Below, in pieces: positions 10,551 to 22,267 of a stretch of 64,000 nucleotides of DNA. The position numbers were made by a program, and so were the translations under genes. The notes under the pieces were generated by a model, which did not search any database, was not told the DNA's origin, and worked only from the letters and a program-made list of their open reading frames with translations. The DNA comes from Gentiana macrophylla (lineage: Eukaryota; Streptophyta; Magnoliopsida; Gentianales; Gentianaceae): assembly GCA_026214975.1 (NCBI GenBank), contig CM047808.1, positions 67,854,583 through 67,918,582 on the forward strand, written 5' to 3'. Position 1 is the first letter of the stretch. Each line of letters opens with the position of its first letter.

Positions 10551-11461
10551 CTTCATCCTTGCAGAGCTCATCAAACTCAGACCAACAAAATTTCGTACCA
10601 TTATTTGTCATCAGCTTCTTGCTCTTCTTGCCTCTCTGATTCCAACCAATGCCTTCAACTTCTTAAAATTCTTGAATGCCTCACGTTTTGCTTCATCATA
10701 ATCACCCATGTCATCCTTGAATAATCAACAATGAATGACACAAAATATGTGTGACCGGCCAACCAATGATTCCACCATTGAAGGCCCCAGCAATAAGAAT
10801 GGATATAATCAAGATTCTCGTGTTGTGAATTGCTTTTAGAAACTTGCTTCTATATGACTTCCAAAACACACAATGATCATAAAAGTCCAGCTCCTTGACC
10901 TTATGTTCCCTAAGTAGACAAATTTAGACAGAATTTGCATCTCTCTTTCACCCATATGACCAAGTCTCATATGCCATGACGTATACATATCCTTTTGGTG
11001 AACCTTTGATTATAAAACTGCTGCAAAGCCGGAAACAGTAGATGCTTAAATCATACACAATGTCCCCTACTTGACACCCTTCAGAATCACATATGAACCC
11101 TTGTAGACATTCAAAACTCCACCTTCACCCTTGAATTTAAACGCTTTGTTGTTGAGAAGACTTATAGATATCACATTCTTTGCCATGAGTGGAACATGCC
11201 TCACCTCATTCAAAGTGTAAAACTTACCATTATAAGTCTCGTTCTGAATTGAACCAATTCCAACCATCTCACATACATTTATATCGGCCATAGAAATATG
11301 TCTACCACTGATCTACTCATAGGTTTGAGCCATTCTCTACGTGTACAAATATGATATGATTCTCTAGAATCAAGAATCCAGACATTATTACGATGTATTG
11401 ATTCTCCAGCCACTTGAGCTATATCCTCCTCTAAAAAGGTGTCATGTTCACTTATAGCAAC
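10551..11461 (-). pseudogene. Copia B protease and integrase N-terminal part
   Basis: From the junction with element C at 11461 the minus strand reads VAISEHDTFLEEDIAQ and VWILDSRESYHICTRREW. This is the copia protease with its DSG active site changed to DSR. Then come the prefixed domain (LNEVRHVPLMAKNVISIS, GGVLNVYKGS; 11291-11067) and the integrase zinc region (WHMRLGHMGEREMQILSK near 10979). The core shows KKLMTNNGTKFCWSEFDE, where the second catalytic Asp of the usual RTDNG is Asn. Stops and frameshifts separate these blocks, so the gene is dead. Confidence 0.8.
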
Positions 11462-13236
11462 TGCTGGATATACAGAAACCCGAATCCGGATCCGATCCAT
11501 AATTGGATCGTCAGATCTGATTCACAGCACCGATCGAGACGCTCGATCATGCACATCGGAAGCTACGAATAAATTCGTATGCGATTTTGTCAACGATTCG
11601 TTTCACATAATTAAAGAATCTAACTATGAGAAGGTTGCATATTTACCTCAACGGAGAGGAATATATATTCGACCAAGGGAGATGCTGTGATCTTCCGGAT
11701 TGTATCTCCTAGCGACGACTGGTGGCCGTCGATCATCGTCGTGGAACCTCCTCGAATATGCACAAGAAAAACCCCAGGTTTTTCCCCTCTTAATGACTAA
11801 GGCAAGAAACTAATTTTTCTTCCTTATTATTTAATGTGTGGCGCCAATTTGTATTGTGTATTGTGCTAGGAGGAACTCTCTTTATATATGAAAATAATTA
11901 GTCAAGAAAGTTATCCTTGTTACACCACAAAACCCTATTCCCATAAGGAAAAGATATTTTTGCTAAAAAATAAGAGATAATTCCCAAAAAAATCAATCTC
12001 TTAATTTTCCATTAATTATCCAACAAATAGATAATTAACAAATTACGCATGTGACATAATCTAGGAAAATTTATTTTCCTAATTTATCCTCAAATGTGGC
12101 GCCAATATTTAATCATTTTTAATAGAAAATGTCTTTTCTATTTTACATATTATTTACCAAATAAACAATATTGCATATTCATTAAATAGACCAACTATTT
12201 AGTTTATTCTCGAAATTCCATAAAACGAGAAAACACTCGCGTGTTAGGAGCCAATCCGGGGACCATGGACCCATAATCAGTAGCTACAATAAATTGAATA
12301 AAATATTCATCGAACTGAATAATTCTACTCAACTAATTAATTCCGGAATTACGCCACCATAAATCCGAAGCTGAACTCTATCGATTATAGATATAACTTA
12401 TTCTCAAAACGTCGAGTCGAGTCGATAAGTGTCCATTGATATAATCATCACATATAAACTAACCCTCCATAAACTATCCGTAATGAAGCAGGATTATTTC
12501 CATACATCTTCTTCAATACATCTTATCCTTATTTATCATTAACCCACTAGTGATCAATTAGTTGATAACCAATACGAACTCAATGGATCGATCAGTTTCT
12601 AGGATTAACAAATAAGGGGATTGTCTTTCTACTTCCCGCAGAAAGGAATGGATTCTTTATCCGTGAAACACACACTTCTCACTCATTCCAGAATAGTGCC
12701 AACGTGAAAGTGATGTTGACCGCGCCTCTTAGCGATCCTTAACGAACACATCAAACCATATGCTGAAACCAGTAGGAGTATGCAATCACTTCAGGATTAA
12801 GGTTAATCCATATATGATCATCTTGTGATTTAATAAGATTTCTCAATCACGAAATTATATGAGAAACTCAGATTAAATCGGTCCAGTCCTATATGACTCT
12901 CATCATATATAAATGCCCCACTTAGACAACCAATGTCGACGGTCCGGATAAGTCGGTCACACCATAAAGTGTTCTGGGCGCATTATTGGTGGTTTAATCA
13001 ATAGATCCCATACTTTGATTAAGTTCACCACGGACTAACATTTCAAGTGTATCAACATAAACTTAATCCTCGCGTGTGACACACACTAAGTTATATAGCT
13101 ACATATGATACGACTTAGGGTTTTCAGTAGTGTATTACTTATAAGCACGTAGCAAATAATAAGATGAGAATAAATCTGTCATTTATTAATTCTAAAAACA
13201 TTTACATAAATTGTCTTTCGGGCGCTACTTCCAACA
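11462..13236 (-). repeat. 3' LTR of element C (1,775 bp)
   Basis: Nearly the same sequence as 19159-20899, with scattered substitutions and a segment near 12865-12898 that is absent from the other copy, which explains the 34-base length difference. Both LTRs share CGAGTCGAGTCGATAAGTGTCC and the final GTCTTTCGGGCGC stretch. Confidence 0.92.
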
Positions 13237-13392
13237 ATCTCCCACTTGCCCGTAAGGACAATCAACAATTGTCTTTCGGGCACACTATATCTAAAAATCT
13301 CCCACTTGCCCGTAAAGACAAGCAATGATTGTTTTTAGAGCACCTTTCCCTTATTCTATCTATCCACAACATTCTCCCACTTGCTCTAAAGC
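13210..13392 (-). repeat. Three tandem polypurine-tract hairpin modules
   Basis: TCTCCCACTTGC occurs at 13238, 13298 and 13373 (GCAAGTGGGAGA on the minus strand). The first copy is the tract that primes the 3' LTR. Each copy is enclosed by inverted arms: ATTGTCTTTCGGGC (13210-13223) with GCCCGTAAGGACAAT (13248-13262); the same arm at 13268-13281 with GCCCGTAAAGACAA (13308-13321); and TTTAGAGCA (about 13333-13341) with TGCTCTAAA (13382-13390). The arms of the third module differ from the others on both sides but still pair. Confidence 0.7.
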
Positions 13393-13399
13393 AGATGAG

Positions 13400-13930
13400 A
13401 CATATCTCCTAATTGCATACCCACCAAGCGCGTATCTGTGACACTAGATGCCACAAGACTTGGTAAACTGATCAGAAGGTTGTCGGTTTCGAGGCGATCT
13501 TTAGGACCGAAACGTCGCCTCTCTGCACGGTCTGTCTGATCAGACGGTACTTTATTTCAATATGCTTTTTGATATCTTGTGATTGCAAAGATCATTTGCA
13601 TGAGCTACCTCTTAACTGTTTTCACAGTTAAATGGTATCGGCTCATTGAGACCTGGAATCACTTCCAGATCCAACAAAGAACTTCTCAAGCCACACTGCC
13701 TTTTTAGCTGCTCCGAAAGCTGCTATGTATTCGACTAACAGAGTCAAATTGGCAGTGCTGGATTGCTCCAGACTGTAGCTCCATCACAGTGAGTAAACAT
13801 TGACCCTAGTATCGATTCACGATCATCCTTAATCCGACTAAAAATCAGAATCAGTGTAGTCAACCACACTCAGGTTTGCACCTGAATACACAAGAATATT
13901 ATTCCTCATTCTCCTAAGATACTTGAGGAT
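13400..13930 (-). pseudogene. Element C RNase H remnant
   Basis: No long frame survives, but minus-strand blocks match the copia RNase H in order: VEYIAAFGAAKKAVWLEKF (near 13730-13680), KKHIEIKYRLIRQTVQRGDV (near 13580-13520), then VLKIASK and sequence like the usual DPFTK end. Several stops and frameshifts lie between them. It ends about 20 bases before the third hairpin module, which is the normal place for the end of copia pol. Confidence 0.7.
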
Positions 13931-15249
13931 GCACTATACTGCTACTCAACATCCGAATCCAAGATTCGTTTTTAATTGACTTTAATAATCTGACATTCTC
14001 TATCCAAAAGAGAATTTATCCCATTTTCTCTATATCTGAAGATTGAGAGAATTATTCCGTGAGGGGTTGGGTAGGCAACCTCTCGTTGAATGTTGCATAC
14101 GAAAATGCATTATATCATCTTAACCAATAAGATGGATGGGATACGGCCAACAACTTGTTCTCATGAACTCGACCGAATCGATTTCTAAGAATATAGTCCA
14201 CTTCTCTGATTGTGAGAAGCTTTGGCTCATCAGTTTCTGACTTCAGATAACACACTCATGTTGTTCTCAACTGTTGCAGTGTCATCTTTGCCATTAACAC
14301 TAATTCTCACTACTTTACCAATATTGATATCCTAGTCTACAAAAGACTTATCAATATTCAGGTCAGGCCCCTTTGTCATGTAACCTTTAATGACCTAGAG
14401 GTTTGCTTCAATCCACCAATGGATATAAGCACATGCAGTCAATCTGCCATTGGATTTAAGCTAAAACCTTTCTATTCTGAATGAATTCAAGCTCCGTTGT
14501 TCCGCAAGAAAGTTTCAGGGCATCACCCCTGGTAATCTTTCTTCTTTCCATGGAGTCAAGCAAGGTTGAGTGGTGAGAACGTTTAGGGCATCACCCCTAT
14601 TGAACTATCTACTTCTCAGGGAATTATCCCTAGACCACTTGGCTTTGCCTTGAAAGATAAACTTTTCATTCATTCTCATCTCGTAGATCCAATTACTCCC
14701 ACTGGGCCTGAGACACTCAGGTGGTTCTACAGGATTGTGAACAGAACTGGAGTACCAAAATTCCATTTTCAGGCTTTATGGCTTTAAACCAACCTCTTAT
14801 TGTCAGAATCCTATACAGTCCTTTCAAAAAGACCACAAGTTATCAATCACCCCCAGCAGACTGTAAAGTATGCATAATCACAGTGGGTCAATAGTTAATC
14901 CATACTCCTACTGTATTTGGGTGGATCGATATTCTGATCTGGTGTAGTAATATTGATCAGCATAACCCCCAATAACCAATATTGGATGTGGTCTGATTAA
15001 ATTAGATAGTAACTCCTTGAGTAACTTTACTTCGAGGTCCAAGTTTGTTATTTGAACATCCTTTCAGAAAGGCTGTGACAGTACAATCGTCATTATCCAA
15101 TCTTTAGAATCTTATAACCAACCTACACTCATTGTATTAAGATATTTCATGATCAGTCACCATCTGATGTGTATGCAAAATCTCCAGTCCCACCTTCAAG
15201 CATAAATGATAAATGCCTCTATTAGTGGAAGTGGAGTAATTTTACTTCA
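13931..15249 (-). other. Element C, position of RT, unreadable
   Basis: By position this should be the reverse transcriptase. I could not align any RT motif with confidence. The only clear feature is a short direct repeat, GGGCATCACCCCT, at about 14518 and 14588. Confidence 0.4.
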
Positions 15250-15680
15250 CTCTTTATCCACAATTTCATAAGCATATTCTAGGTAGACTTCTTGGTATTA
15301 CATAACAATGTAAACCATTGTTTTGCAATCAATATCTTAATTGAGTTAAGCAGTGTAATGTAGCATATCAATAACTATATAAGACAATACATGGTTTATC
15401 CTTTCAGTGAAATCGTTTCACTCGGAGGTAGGCGGAGCATCAGTTCCAAATGCTATAGCCTATATCTGAGCATGGAATACTCGTTTCTCTGGTAATATCA
15501 GAGATTGCTCCAAATATTTAGACAAACTAATCGGCGTTTCGAGTCATTAGACAAAAAAGTCTATTACTCAAAAAGCTCCCACTAGCTTGTATCCTTCATA
15601 AGACCCCGAAGGTCAATATGAACAAGCTGTGATACTTCTTTAGCTCTATTGCCTTTTCCTAATTGAAAGGTTACTTAGTC
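15250..15680 (-). pseudogene. Element C integrase trace
   Basis: A minus-strand block reads NRAKEVSQLVHIDLRGLM (about 15650-15600), resembling the copia stretch that leads to the first catalytic Asp of integrase (LVHIDL). Downstream text is broken by many stops. The call rests on this one block and on its position between RNase H and the 5' LTR. Confidence 0.45.
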
Positions 15681-17230
15681 ATTTTTCCTTTGAGATAGTG
15701 TTCTCAGACTGGGAGATAGGAATCACCCTTAGCCAGTCTTTAGATCTTATCTTTAGGATATATGCACTAATCAATAGATGCCGAAGAATTGTTTATCTAA
15801 ATACGGAAACCATTTGTCTTAATAGTTTATGTTGTGTTACATATACCTTTTTTTTCAGCATTACTTTGTGGTTTTGACTTTATCAGACAAAAGTCCAAGT
15901 CTCAGAATCGTATACAAATGTCATGTTCACTTTCTTTGAGGCAATTATATTATCGATTTGAAGGTGAATCTATTTGTTCCAATGAATCCAAAAAAATAGA
16001 TATTAGATTTCTGCGATATTCAAGGATTAAAATCCGAAATTAGTTTCTTTATATCACTCCCACTTTCTTAGCTGAAATAACTGTCCGTTGCCTACTCTTC
16101 ATCATGAATGCCCAGCTACCTTGTTCTTGCAAAAGGACTTTAGCTTCTGAGTCAAATTACTCGGTTAAGAAAGTCTCTAAGGATTCATAGGTTAGTGATC
16201 CGGAATCAGTTTCCTTATCTTTACATTCATTGATTAATATTTCGGTTTAGCCTTTAACTTATTTAGTTTAGACGGCATGCCTTTTTAGACATTATTTTCC
16301 CATTCTTGGATTTCTTTAAAAGAAAATAGCCGCGAACTAGCAGTTCATTTGTGTGAATTGTGGGAAGTCCTGTGAGATTGATACCAAATCATTCTCGTCA
16401 TCTTTGAACTAATTTTATTTTGTCTCCCATTCATCACGAGTGACAGCAGTGACATACTTATTATTGTCACTTAAGTTTGTAGGCTCTAGAGGAACATCCT
16501 CTTCCGAAAAAAATTAATTTGCATTCCCGATTAACAAGTTCAACGTTCTCGTTACTTTTTTACTTTCACGAAGTCGTTACTAGTCAATTTATCGTATTTA
16601 GCAGTATAGATGCCTAGAGATGATATGTAGTTGCGAAAATAAATTATGACAGAAATATAAATTAATCATACGCCACAACATATAATAATTTTAGGAATTA
16701 TAAACGTGATGTCATGCACACAATTTATCCTACCATTCCAAGGATTTAATCTCACACCTACAGTGCCGCCTCAGGGTAGGTCAAGGAGGTGACGATTAAA
16801 TTGAGACAAACTCTCTCAACAACTAGCTGAGAATCGGACATCTCTATTTAATTGTTGATTACCTTCCTTTTTCAGCCAAGATATTTCCTAAAATATCCTT
16901 TAGAGTGTTACCTACTGTTTCAGATATCAAAGTACGCCCCGAGTATGACATCTCACGGTCGGTCAGTGACTCGACGAGTACCCAAAATCCTATCATTTCG
17001 GAGACCAAACCTTGAATTTTGATAGTGGTGAAAGCCACCCTCAGGGGGACGAAATCAAAGCGGCAAGAGGCGTCACCATTCTCTCACGTGCTTGTGTCAA
17101 CAGTAGAGGCCGCGGGGTCGGTTGTCACCTTCCCCGCTCCCACTCGTTATTTTGAAAATTGGGTAGTATTATTAGGATTTTCAGAATTTCTTAAACATCC
17201 GAAAAGCAATAAATCTTGAATATTTAAATT
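15681..17230 (-). other. Element C, expected gag/protease and leader, decayed
   Basis: No reliable protein match. Between 16740 and 17120 the sequence is more GC-rich and contains imperfect repeats (CCTCAGGG near 16770 and 17040), perhaps from the untranslated leader. Open frames here of 66-69 codons look random. Confidence 0.4.
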
Positions 17231-17242
17231 AATCCTCCCACT

Positions 17243-18000
17243 AGTTCATCGGTTTCAAATACCGTCTAACTAGTGTCACTATATTCACGATTTTCCAATT
17301 TTTTGAATTTATTAAAATTCCTTGTGTAGACACTACACAATTAAAATTCACCAAGAATTTTATAATCCCAATACATTAGGACTTTATGAGTTTTCTAATA
17401 AAAAACAATAAATCATAAAATTTAAAGCTCGACTAATTTATCGGTTCCAAATACCGTCTAACTAGTGACACTATATTCATGATTTTCCAATTTATCGATT
17501 ATTTAGAATATTTCTTGTGTAGACACTACACAATTAAAATTCACCAAAGAATATTATAGTCCTAATTGGTCAAGATAAAATTTTAGGATCGTAGAATTTT
17601 ATCTCAATAATTTGAAAACAATAAATCTTGAAAAGCAATCACCAACTTATCGGTATTAAATCCTGGCTGAGCTTTAACCGAGTTCACCGAATGGTGTCGG
17701 GATTGGCTAAGCCGACCCGTCCTCTTTGTTGGTTCGTATACGACTGCTGGATGAATCGGGCTAAGGTTGCCCCATTGAGCCTCAGCTCGCCGGATAGCTT
17801 GACCTTGCCGGAACCCCGACGCTAACGTCGCACTTGGACGGACAAGTCGAGCCGAAACCCTGTTGACCGCCCGAACCAATTTTCGAACTTTTTGCTCAGT
17901 TGGTGTCCAACTTTTCCGGATTTTCCAATTTTTCAATTATTAAAATTCTTTTATGTAGTCATTACATAATTAAATCCACGAATGATTTTTAGATCCCAAA
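17243..18000. repeat. Tandem repeats in leader of element C
   Basis: A unit beginning ATCGGTTTCAAATACCGTC and ending TGTGTAGACACTACACAATT occurs at about 17247-17345 and 17441-17535. A third, more diverged copy (about 17649-17970) is interrupted by some 210 bases of GC-rich sequence (17660-17870). Spacing is roughly 195-210 bases. A 110-codon minus-strand open frame (17936-17604) lies across the GC-rich part and matches nothing I know. Confidence 0.6.
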
Positions 18001-18339
18001 ATTAAATTTATCATGTGAATTTTATATCCCGATAAAATTCCGTTCATTTTAATTAATTTAATTAATTACCTAACTTAATTTAAATTAATTACGTCTCATA
18101 CATGCCTAATTAATATCATGATTAATTATCTACCTGTATGCATATGCTAGGAGTGAAATTCATGAATATGATGCATGGTATGATATGGTTATATCACATA
18201 AATAATCATCCAAGAAAATAAATGCGAAAAAGTTAACCATTGAGATGGATCGTTGGTACCCAGTATTTAAACTAGGAAAAGCAAAAGAAATCCTAAGCAT
18301 TCATCTTTGTTACCATCTTGATTTTGGATAATAAAAAAA

Positions 18340-18727
18340 GTTGGGTTCTATTGGCACACGCCAAATTACTTCTGGCACCCATTTACTTCCGGCACCACAA
18401 AAAATTACTTCGGCACCACACTGTTTTCAAAAAGACAAAAGTCATCCCCACTGGTGTTCCTCCTCGAACACCAACGTCAGTGTCAGTGTCACTGACGTTG
18501 ATGTTCAAGGAGGAACACCAGTGGGGATGACCTTCACGTTATAAAAGTGGCACAACTTAAGGACGTCAGTCCACTGGTGTTCCTCCTTCAACACCAACGT
18601 CAGTGTCAGTGTCACTAACGTTGGTGTTCAAGGAGGAACACTAGTGGGGATGACGTTTTGTTCAGCAGAAAAAATATTCAAATAATGGGTGCCAAAAGTA
18701 ATTTGGTGTGTGCCAATAGAACCCACC
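18340..18727. mobile_element. Fold-back MITE with 8-bp target copies
   Basis: The ends GTTGGGTTCTATTGGCACAC and GTGTGCCAATAGAACCCACC are inverted copies, and pairing continues inward (CCAAATTACTT, GGCACCCATTT). The flanks are TAAAAAAA on both sides (18332-18339 and 18728-18735), an 8-bp duplication as made by hAT transposases, although the target is low-complexity. Inside are two hairpins that are near copies of each other (about 18452-18532 and 18569-18655), each built from CACTGGTGTTCCTCC and its complement around TCAGTGTCAGTGTCACT. No coding capacity. It is inserted in element C. Confidence 0.8.
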
Positions 18728-18735
18728 TAAAAAAA

Positions 18736-19140
18736 TTGATGTATGTTCCTTCCTTTTTCTTCTCATTCGTACGTACAGCAACAACCCTTTTTTTATTTTA
18801 AATGATGCTGATGTCAGCATGACTTCAGCACTTGAATTTTCCATTCACCAGTTATGCGGCAACAGCAACATCAACAGCAACAAAAACAATTCTTCTTCCA
18901 AAAAAAAATAAAGAAAACCGCTCGACCTTTTTTTTCTTGCTTAGGAAATTAAATTACAAATTACATAATTTTCTATAACCAAAAAAATTTGGATTATCGG
19001 TACCAATCCCAATCCATCTCGTCAACCAAAGCATTTAATCGCAAAAAATAAAAAAATAAAAAAATTAAAAGATGCAATTTCTATTATATTCCATTCCTTA
19101 TTAATTAATTATGCAATCAAGATCGCAAAAGCGCTTTAAC
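18736..19140. other. Element C leader next to the 5' LTR, non-coding
   Basis: AT-rich, with ACAGCAACAACA-type short repeats around 18860-18895 and A runs near 19045. No gene seen. Confidence 0.5.
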
Positions 19141-19156
19141 CTAAGCTCCGATACCA
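19141..19156 (-). other. Primer binding site of element C (tRNA-iMet type)
   Basis: Minus strand TGGTATCGGAGCTTAG starts two bases inside the 5' LTR. It matches the TGGTATCAGAGC complement of initiator tRNA-Met with one change. Confidence 0.85.
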
Positions 19157-19158
19157 CA

Positions 19159-20899
19159 TGCTGGATATACAGAAACCTGAATCCGGATCCAATCCATAAT
19201 TGGATCGTCAGATCTGATTCACAGCACTGATCGAGACGCTCAATCATGCACAGCGGAAGCTACGAATAAATTCGTATGCGATTTTATCAAAGATTCGATT
19301 CACATAATTAAAGAATCTAACTATGAGAAGGTTGCATATTTACCTCAACGGAAAGGAATATATATTCGACCAAGGGAGATGCCGTGATCTTACGGATTGT
19401 ATCTCCTAGCGACGACTGGTGGACGTCGATCCTCGTCGTGGAACCTCCTCGAATATGCACCAGAAAAACCCTAAGTTTTTCAACTCTTAATGACTAAGGC
19501 AAGAAACTAATTTTTCTTCCTTTTTATTTAATGTGTGGTGCCAATTTGTAGTGTGTATTGTGCTAGAAGGAACTCTCTTTATATATGAAAATTACTAGTC
19601 AAGAAAGTTATCTTTTTCACACCACAAAAACCTATTCCAATAAGGAAAATATATTTTTGCTACAAAATAAGAGATAATTCCCAAAAAATCAATCTCTTAA
19701 TTTTTCCATTAATTATCCAACAAATAGATAATTAACTAATTACACATGTGACATAATCTAGGAAAATTTCTTTTCCTAATTTATCCTCAAATGTGGCGCC
19801 AATATTTAATCATTTTTAATAGAAAATGTCTTTTCTATTCTACATATTATTTACCAAATAAACAATATTTCATATTCATTAAATAGACCAACTATTTAAT
19901 TTATTCTCGAGGTTCCATAAAACGAGAAAACACTCACGTGTTACGAGCCAACCCAGGGACCATGGACCCATAATCAGTAGCTACAATAAATTGAATAAAA
20001 TATTCATCGAACAGAATAATTTAACTCAACTCATTAATTCCGGAATTGCGCCACCATAAATTCGAAACTGAACTCTATCGATTATACATATAACTTATTC
20101 TCAAAACGTCGAGTCGAGTCGATAAGTGTCCATTGATATAATCATTACATATAAACTAACCCTCCATAGACTATCCGTAATGAAGCAGGATTATTTCCGT
20201 AAACCTTCTTCAATACATCTTATCATTATTTACCATTAACCCACTAGATATCAATTAGTTCATAACCAATACGAACTTCATGAATCGATCAGTTTCTAGG
20301 ATTAACAAATAAGGGATTGTCTTTCTACTTCTCGTAGGAAGGAATGGATTCCATATCTGTGTAACACACACTTCTCACTCATTCCAGAATAGTGCCAACG
20401 TGAAAGTGATTCAGACCGCGCCTCTTAGCGATCCTTAACGAACACATCAAACCATATCCTGAAACCAGTAGGAGTATGCAATCACTTCAGGATTAAGGTT
20501 AATCCATATATAATCATCTTGTGATTTAATATGATTTCTCAATCACGGAATTATATGACTCTTATCATATATAAATGCCCCACTTAGACAACCAATGTCA
20601 ACGGTCCGGATAAGACGGTCACACCATAAAGTGTTCTGGGCGCATTAATGGTGGTTTAATCAATAGACCCCATACTTGGATTATGTTCACCACGGACTAA
20701 TATTTCAAGTGTATCACCATAAACTTAATCCTCGTGTGTGACAACACACTAAGTTATATGGCTACATATGATACGACTTAGGGTTTTCAATAGTGTATTA
20801 CTTATAAGAATGAAGTAAATAATAAGATATGAATAAATATGTCATTTATTAATTCTAAAAATAATTGCATAAATTGTCTTTCGGGCGCTACTTCCAACA
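19159..20899 (-). repeat. 5' LTR of element C (1,741 bp)
   Basis: Partner of 11462-13236; same ends (TGCTGG ... CCAACA on plus). The primer site lies just inside it, so it is the 5' copy on the minus strand. It is followed by GCAAC and then copia B gag. Confidence 0.92.
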
Positions 20900-20904
20900 G
20901 CAAC

Positions 20905-21720
20905 AACTCCAACATAGCATCATGTTGCTTCTTCTTTGGACGTTCATTCTTCCAATGCCTCTGCTCCTTATAGTTATTGCAGATATCCTTTGCTTAAGAC
21001 CTTTGGAACCACCGTTCTTGAACTTCTTCTCTCCAGGAGTTCTATGCCCTTTGCTGATGTTGTTGGCCATTAATCCAGCAGCCTGACTATGTGCATCTAT
21101 ACCAGCTACTTTATGACATAGCTCTTGAGTGTAAAGAGATGACCTAAAATCTTCTAATGGCACTGTATCCTTACAAACAATAAAAGACTGCACAAAATTC
21201 TCATATGATGTTGGTAGTGACACCAACAAGATTAGCTGCATCCTCATCTTCAATCTTTACATCAATATTCTTAGGTCATGCAATATTGTGTTCAACTTGT
21301 CCAATGATCTATGTCAGGTGTTGCTTCATGAATCCTTAAACTAAACAGACGTTGAGTAGACAACATGTTGGTGAAAGATTTTGTCATATACAGAATCTCA
21401 AGCTTCAACCACAGCCCTGCTGCAGTCTCCTCTTCAGCAACCTCTATGATAATATCATCAGATAATTACAACATAATTGTTGGATATGTTTTCTCCTCCA
21501 GACTAGTCATCTCTACTGCTCCTGCATCCGCCGTGTTTGTCAATACAGCCTAAGGCCCTTGTTGTATCAACAAGACATGCATCTTGATCTACCATAAACT
21601 GAAACAGTCCCTTCTTTTCAATTTGTCGATCTTTACGTCTAACCCAAACATCTAATCCCTAGAAAACTAGCGTCAATTACAACCTTGGTGCCAATCAATC
21701 TTACTCGAGCATACCGCGGA
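20905..21720 (-). pseudogene. Copia B gag
   Basis: The minus strand shows the copia gag domain in pieces: LWLKLEILYMTKSFTN (near 21420-21370), then SLPTSYENFVQSFIVCKDTV in a frame from 21253, then GEKKFKNGGSKGLK. A CCHC knuckle trace follows in another frame (ICNYCKEQRHWKNE, about 20985-20945, where the last Cys is lost). The first part (21720-21450) has stops. The sequence meets element C at 20904 and resumes at 11461, so gag and protease were contiguous before that insertion. Confidence 0.8.
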
Positions 21721-21728
21721 CCCGAGAA

Positions 21729-21743
21729 CTGGCTCTAATACCA
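21729..21743 (-). other. Primer binding site of copia B (tRNA-iMet type)
   Basis: Minus strand TGGTATTAGAGCCAG, two bases inside the 5' LTR end. Confidence 0.85.
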
Positions 21744-21745
21744 CT

Positions 21746-22267
21746 TGTTACAATGGATTGCGAGAACAAGAACATAAAATGAAGATTAAATCACACAGAG
21801 AACAAGAACACAAAATTCAACATTGTATCCAACAATATGCTTATCCACGGGCAGAAAACAAGGAGTTATATTATCACCAGAATTTTACACATGTTCTCAC
21901 GCACTGGGAAGGTTACAGCACATGAGTATATATAGTACTTAGAATAAAACCTAAACCGACATAACAAGCTTCAGACGTGACGTCTCTCGTTGAGACTTAA
22001 CTCCAGATGATAAACCCACATCATAGAGAACCTCACAGATTCAGACGTGAAGACTAAGACCACACGTGATTACCAGATTCAGATGTAATTACCAGCTTCA
22101 AAAGATTGAGCTAAGACCAGATGTGATCCCCAGATTCATACTTAATCACCATACCTCAGCTGAAAAGATCAGGTGTGTGCTCAACTGCATATTCAACCAC
22201 AACCATATATTCAGATTCAACTCCAATCAAACACATTCAGACGCATGAGATCAAGGCATCCCTTACA
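21746..22267 (-). repeat. 5' LTR of copia B (522 bp)
   Basis: Plus-strand ends are TGTTACAATGG (21746) and CCCTTACA (22267), so TGTAAGGG...TGTAACA on the minus strand. A minus-strand TATA run lies at 21935-21927. The U3 side (21975-22250) has many reiterated ATTCAGA/CAGACGTGA/CCAGAT motifs. Its leader, primer site and LTR parts resemble 38195-38947 (element G). Confidence 0.8.

Larger units (their letters stand above)
11462..20899 (-). mobile_element. Angela-like copia element C, full length, decayed
   Basis: Two long direct repeats (11462-13236 and 19159-20899) flank 5.9 kb. Both begin TGCTGGATATACAG and end CTTCCAACA on the plus strand. Five-base target copies GCAAC sit at 11457-11461 and 20900-20904. 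On the minus strand a tRNA-iMet-type primer site follows the repeat at 19159-20899 (the 5' LTR), and a polypurine tract precedes the other. The coding region has no long frame, but RNase H and integrase traces are readable. The LTR start TGTTGGAAGTA with a nearby hairpin and GCAAGTGGGAGAT tract recalls Angela/BARE elements; this lineage call is from memory. It lies inside copia B. Confidence 0.9.
9475..22267 (-). mobile_element. Copia element B, interrupted by three insertions
   Basis: Minus-strand Ty1/copia element: 5' LTR 21746-22267, iMet-type primer site 21729-21743, gag 20905-21720, protease and integrase 10551-11461 and 9475-9963. Element C (11462-20899) splits it between the gag end and protease, a solo LTR (9964-10545) splits the integrase core, and Athila cuts it just after integrase at 9475. 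Removing these restores the copia domain order. RT, RNase H and the 3' LTR should lie to the left of the window. Base 22268 onward (TAAAT) would be its target copy. Confidence 0.85.

Noticed and set aside
13238..13384. Short regularly spaced repeats that could suggest a CRISPR-like array
   Set aside because: Only three units, palindromic arms, in a plant retrotransposon next to its polypurine tract; explained by the priming region.
13931..15249. A non-transposon gene in the interior of element C
   Set aside because: Flanking RNase H and integrase traces in copia order show this to be the decayed RT position; no other frame stands out.
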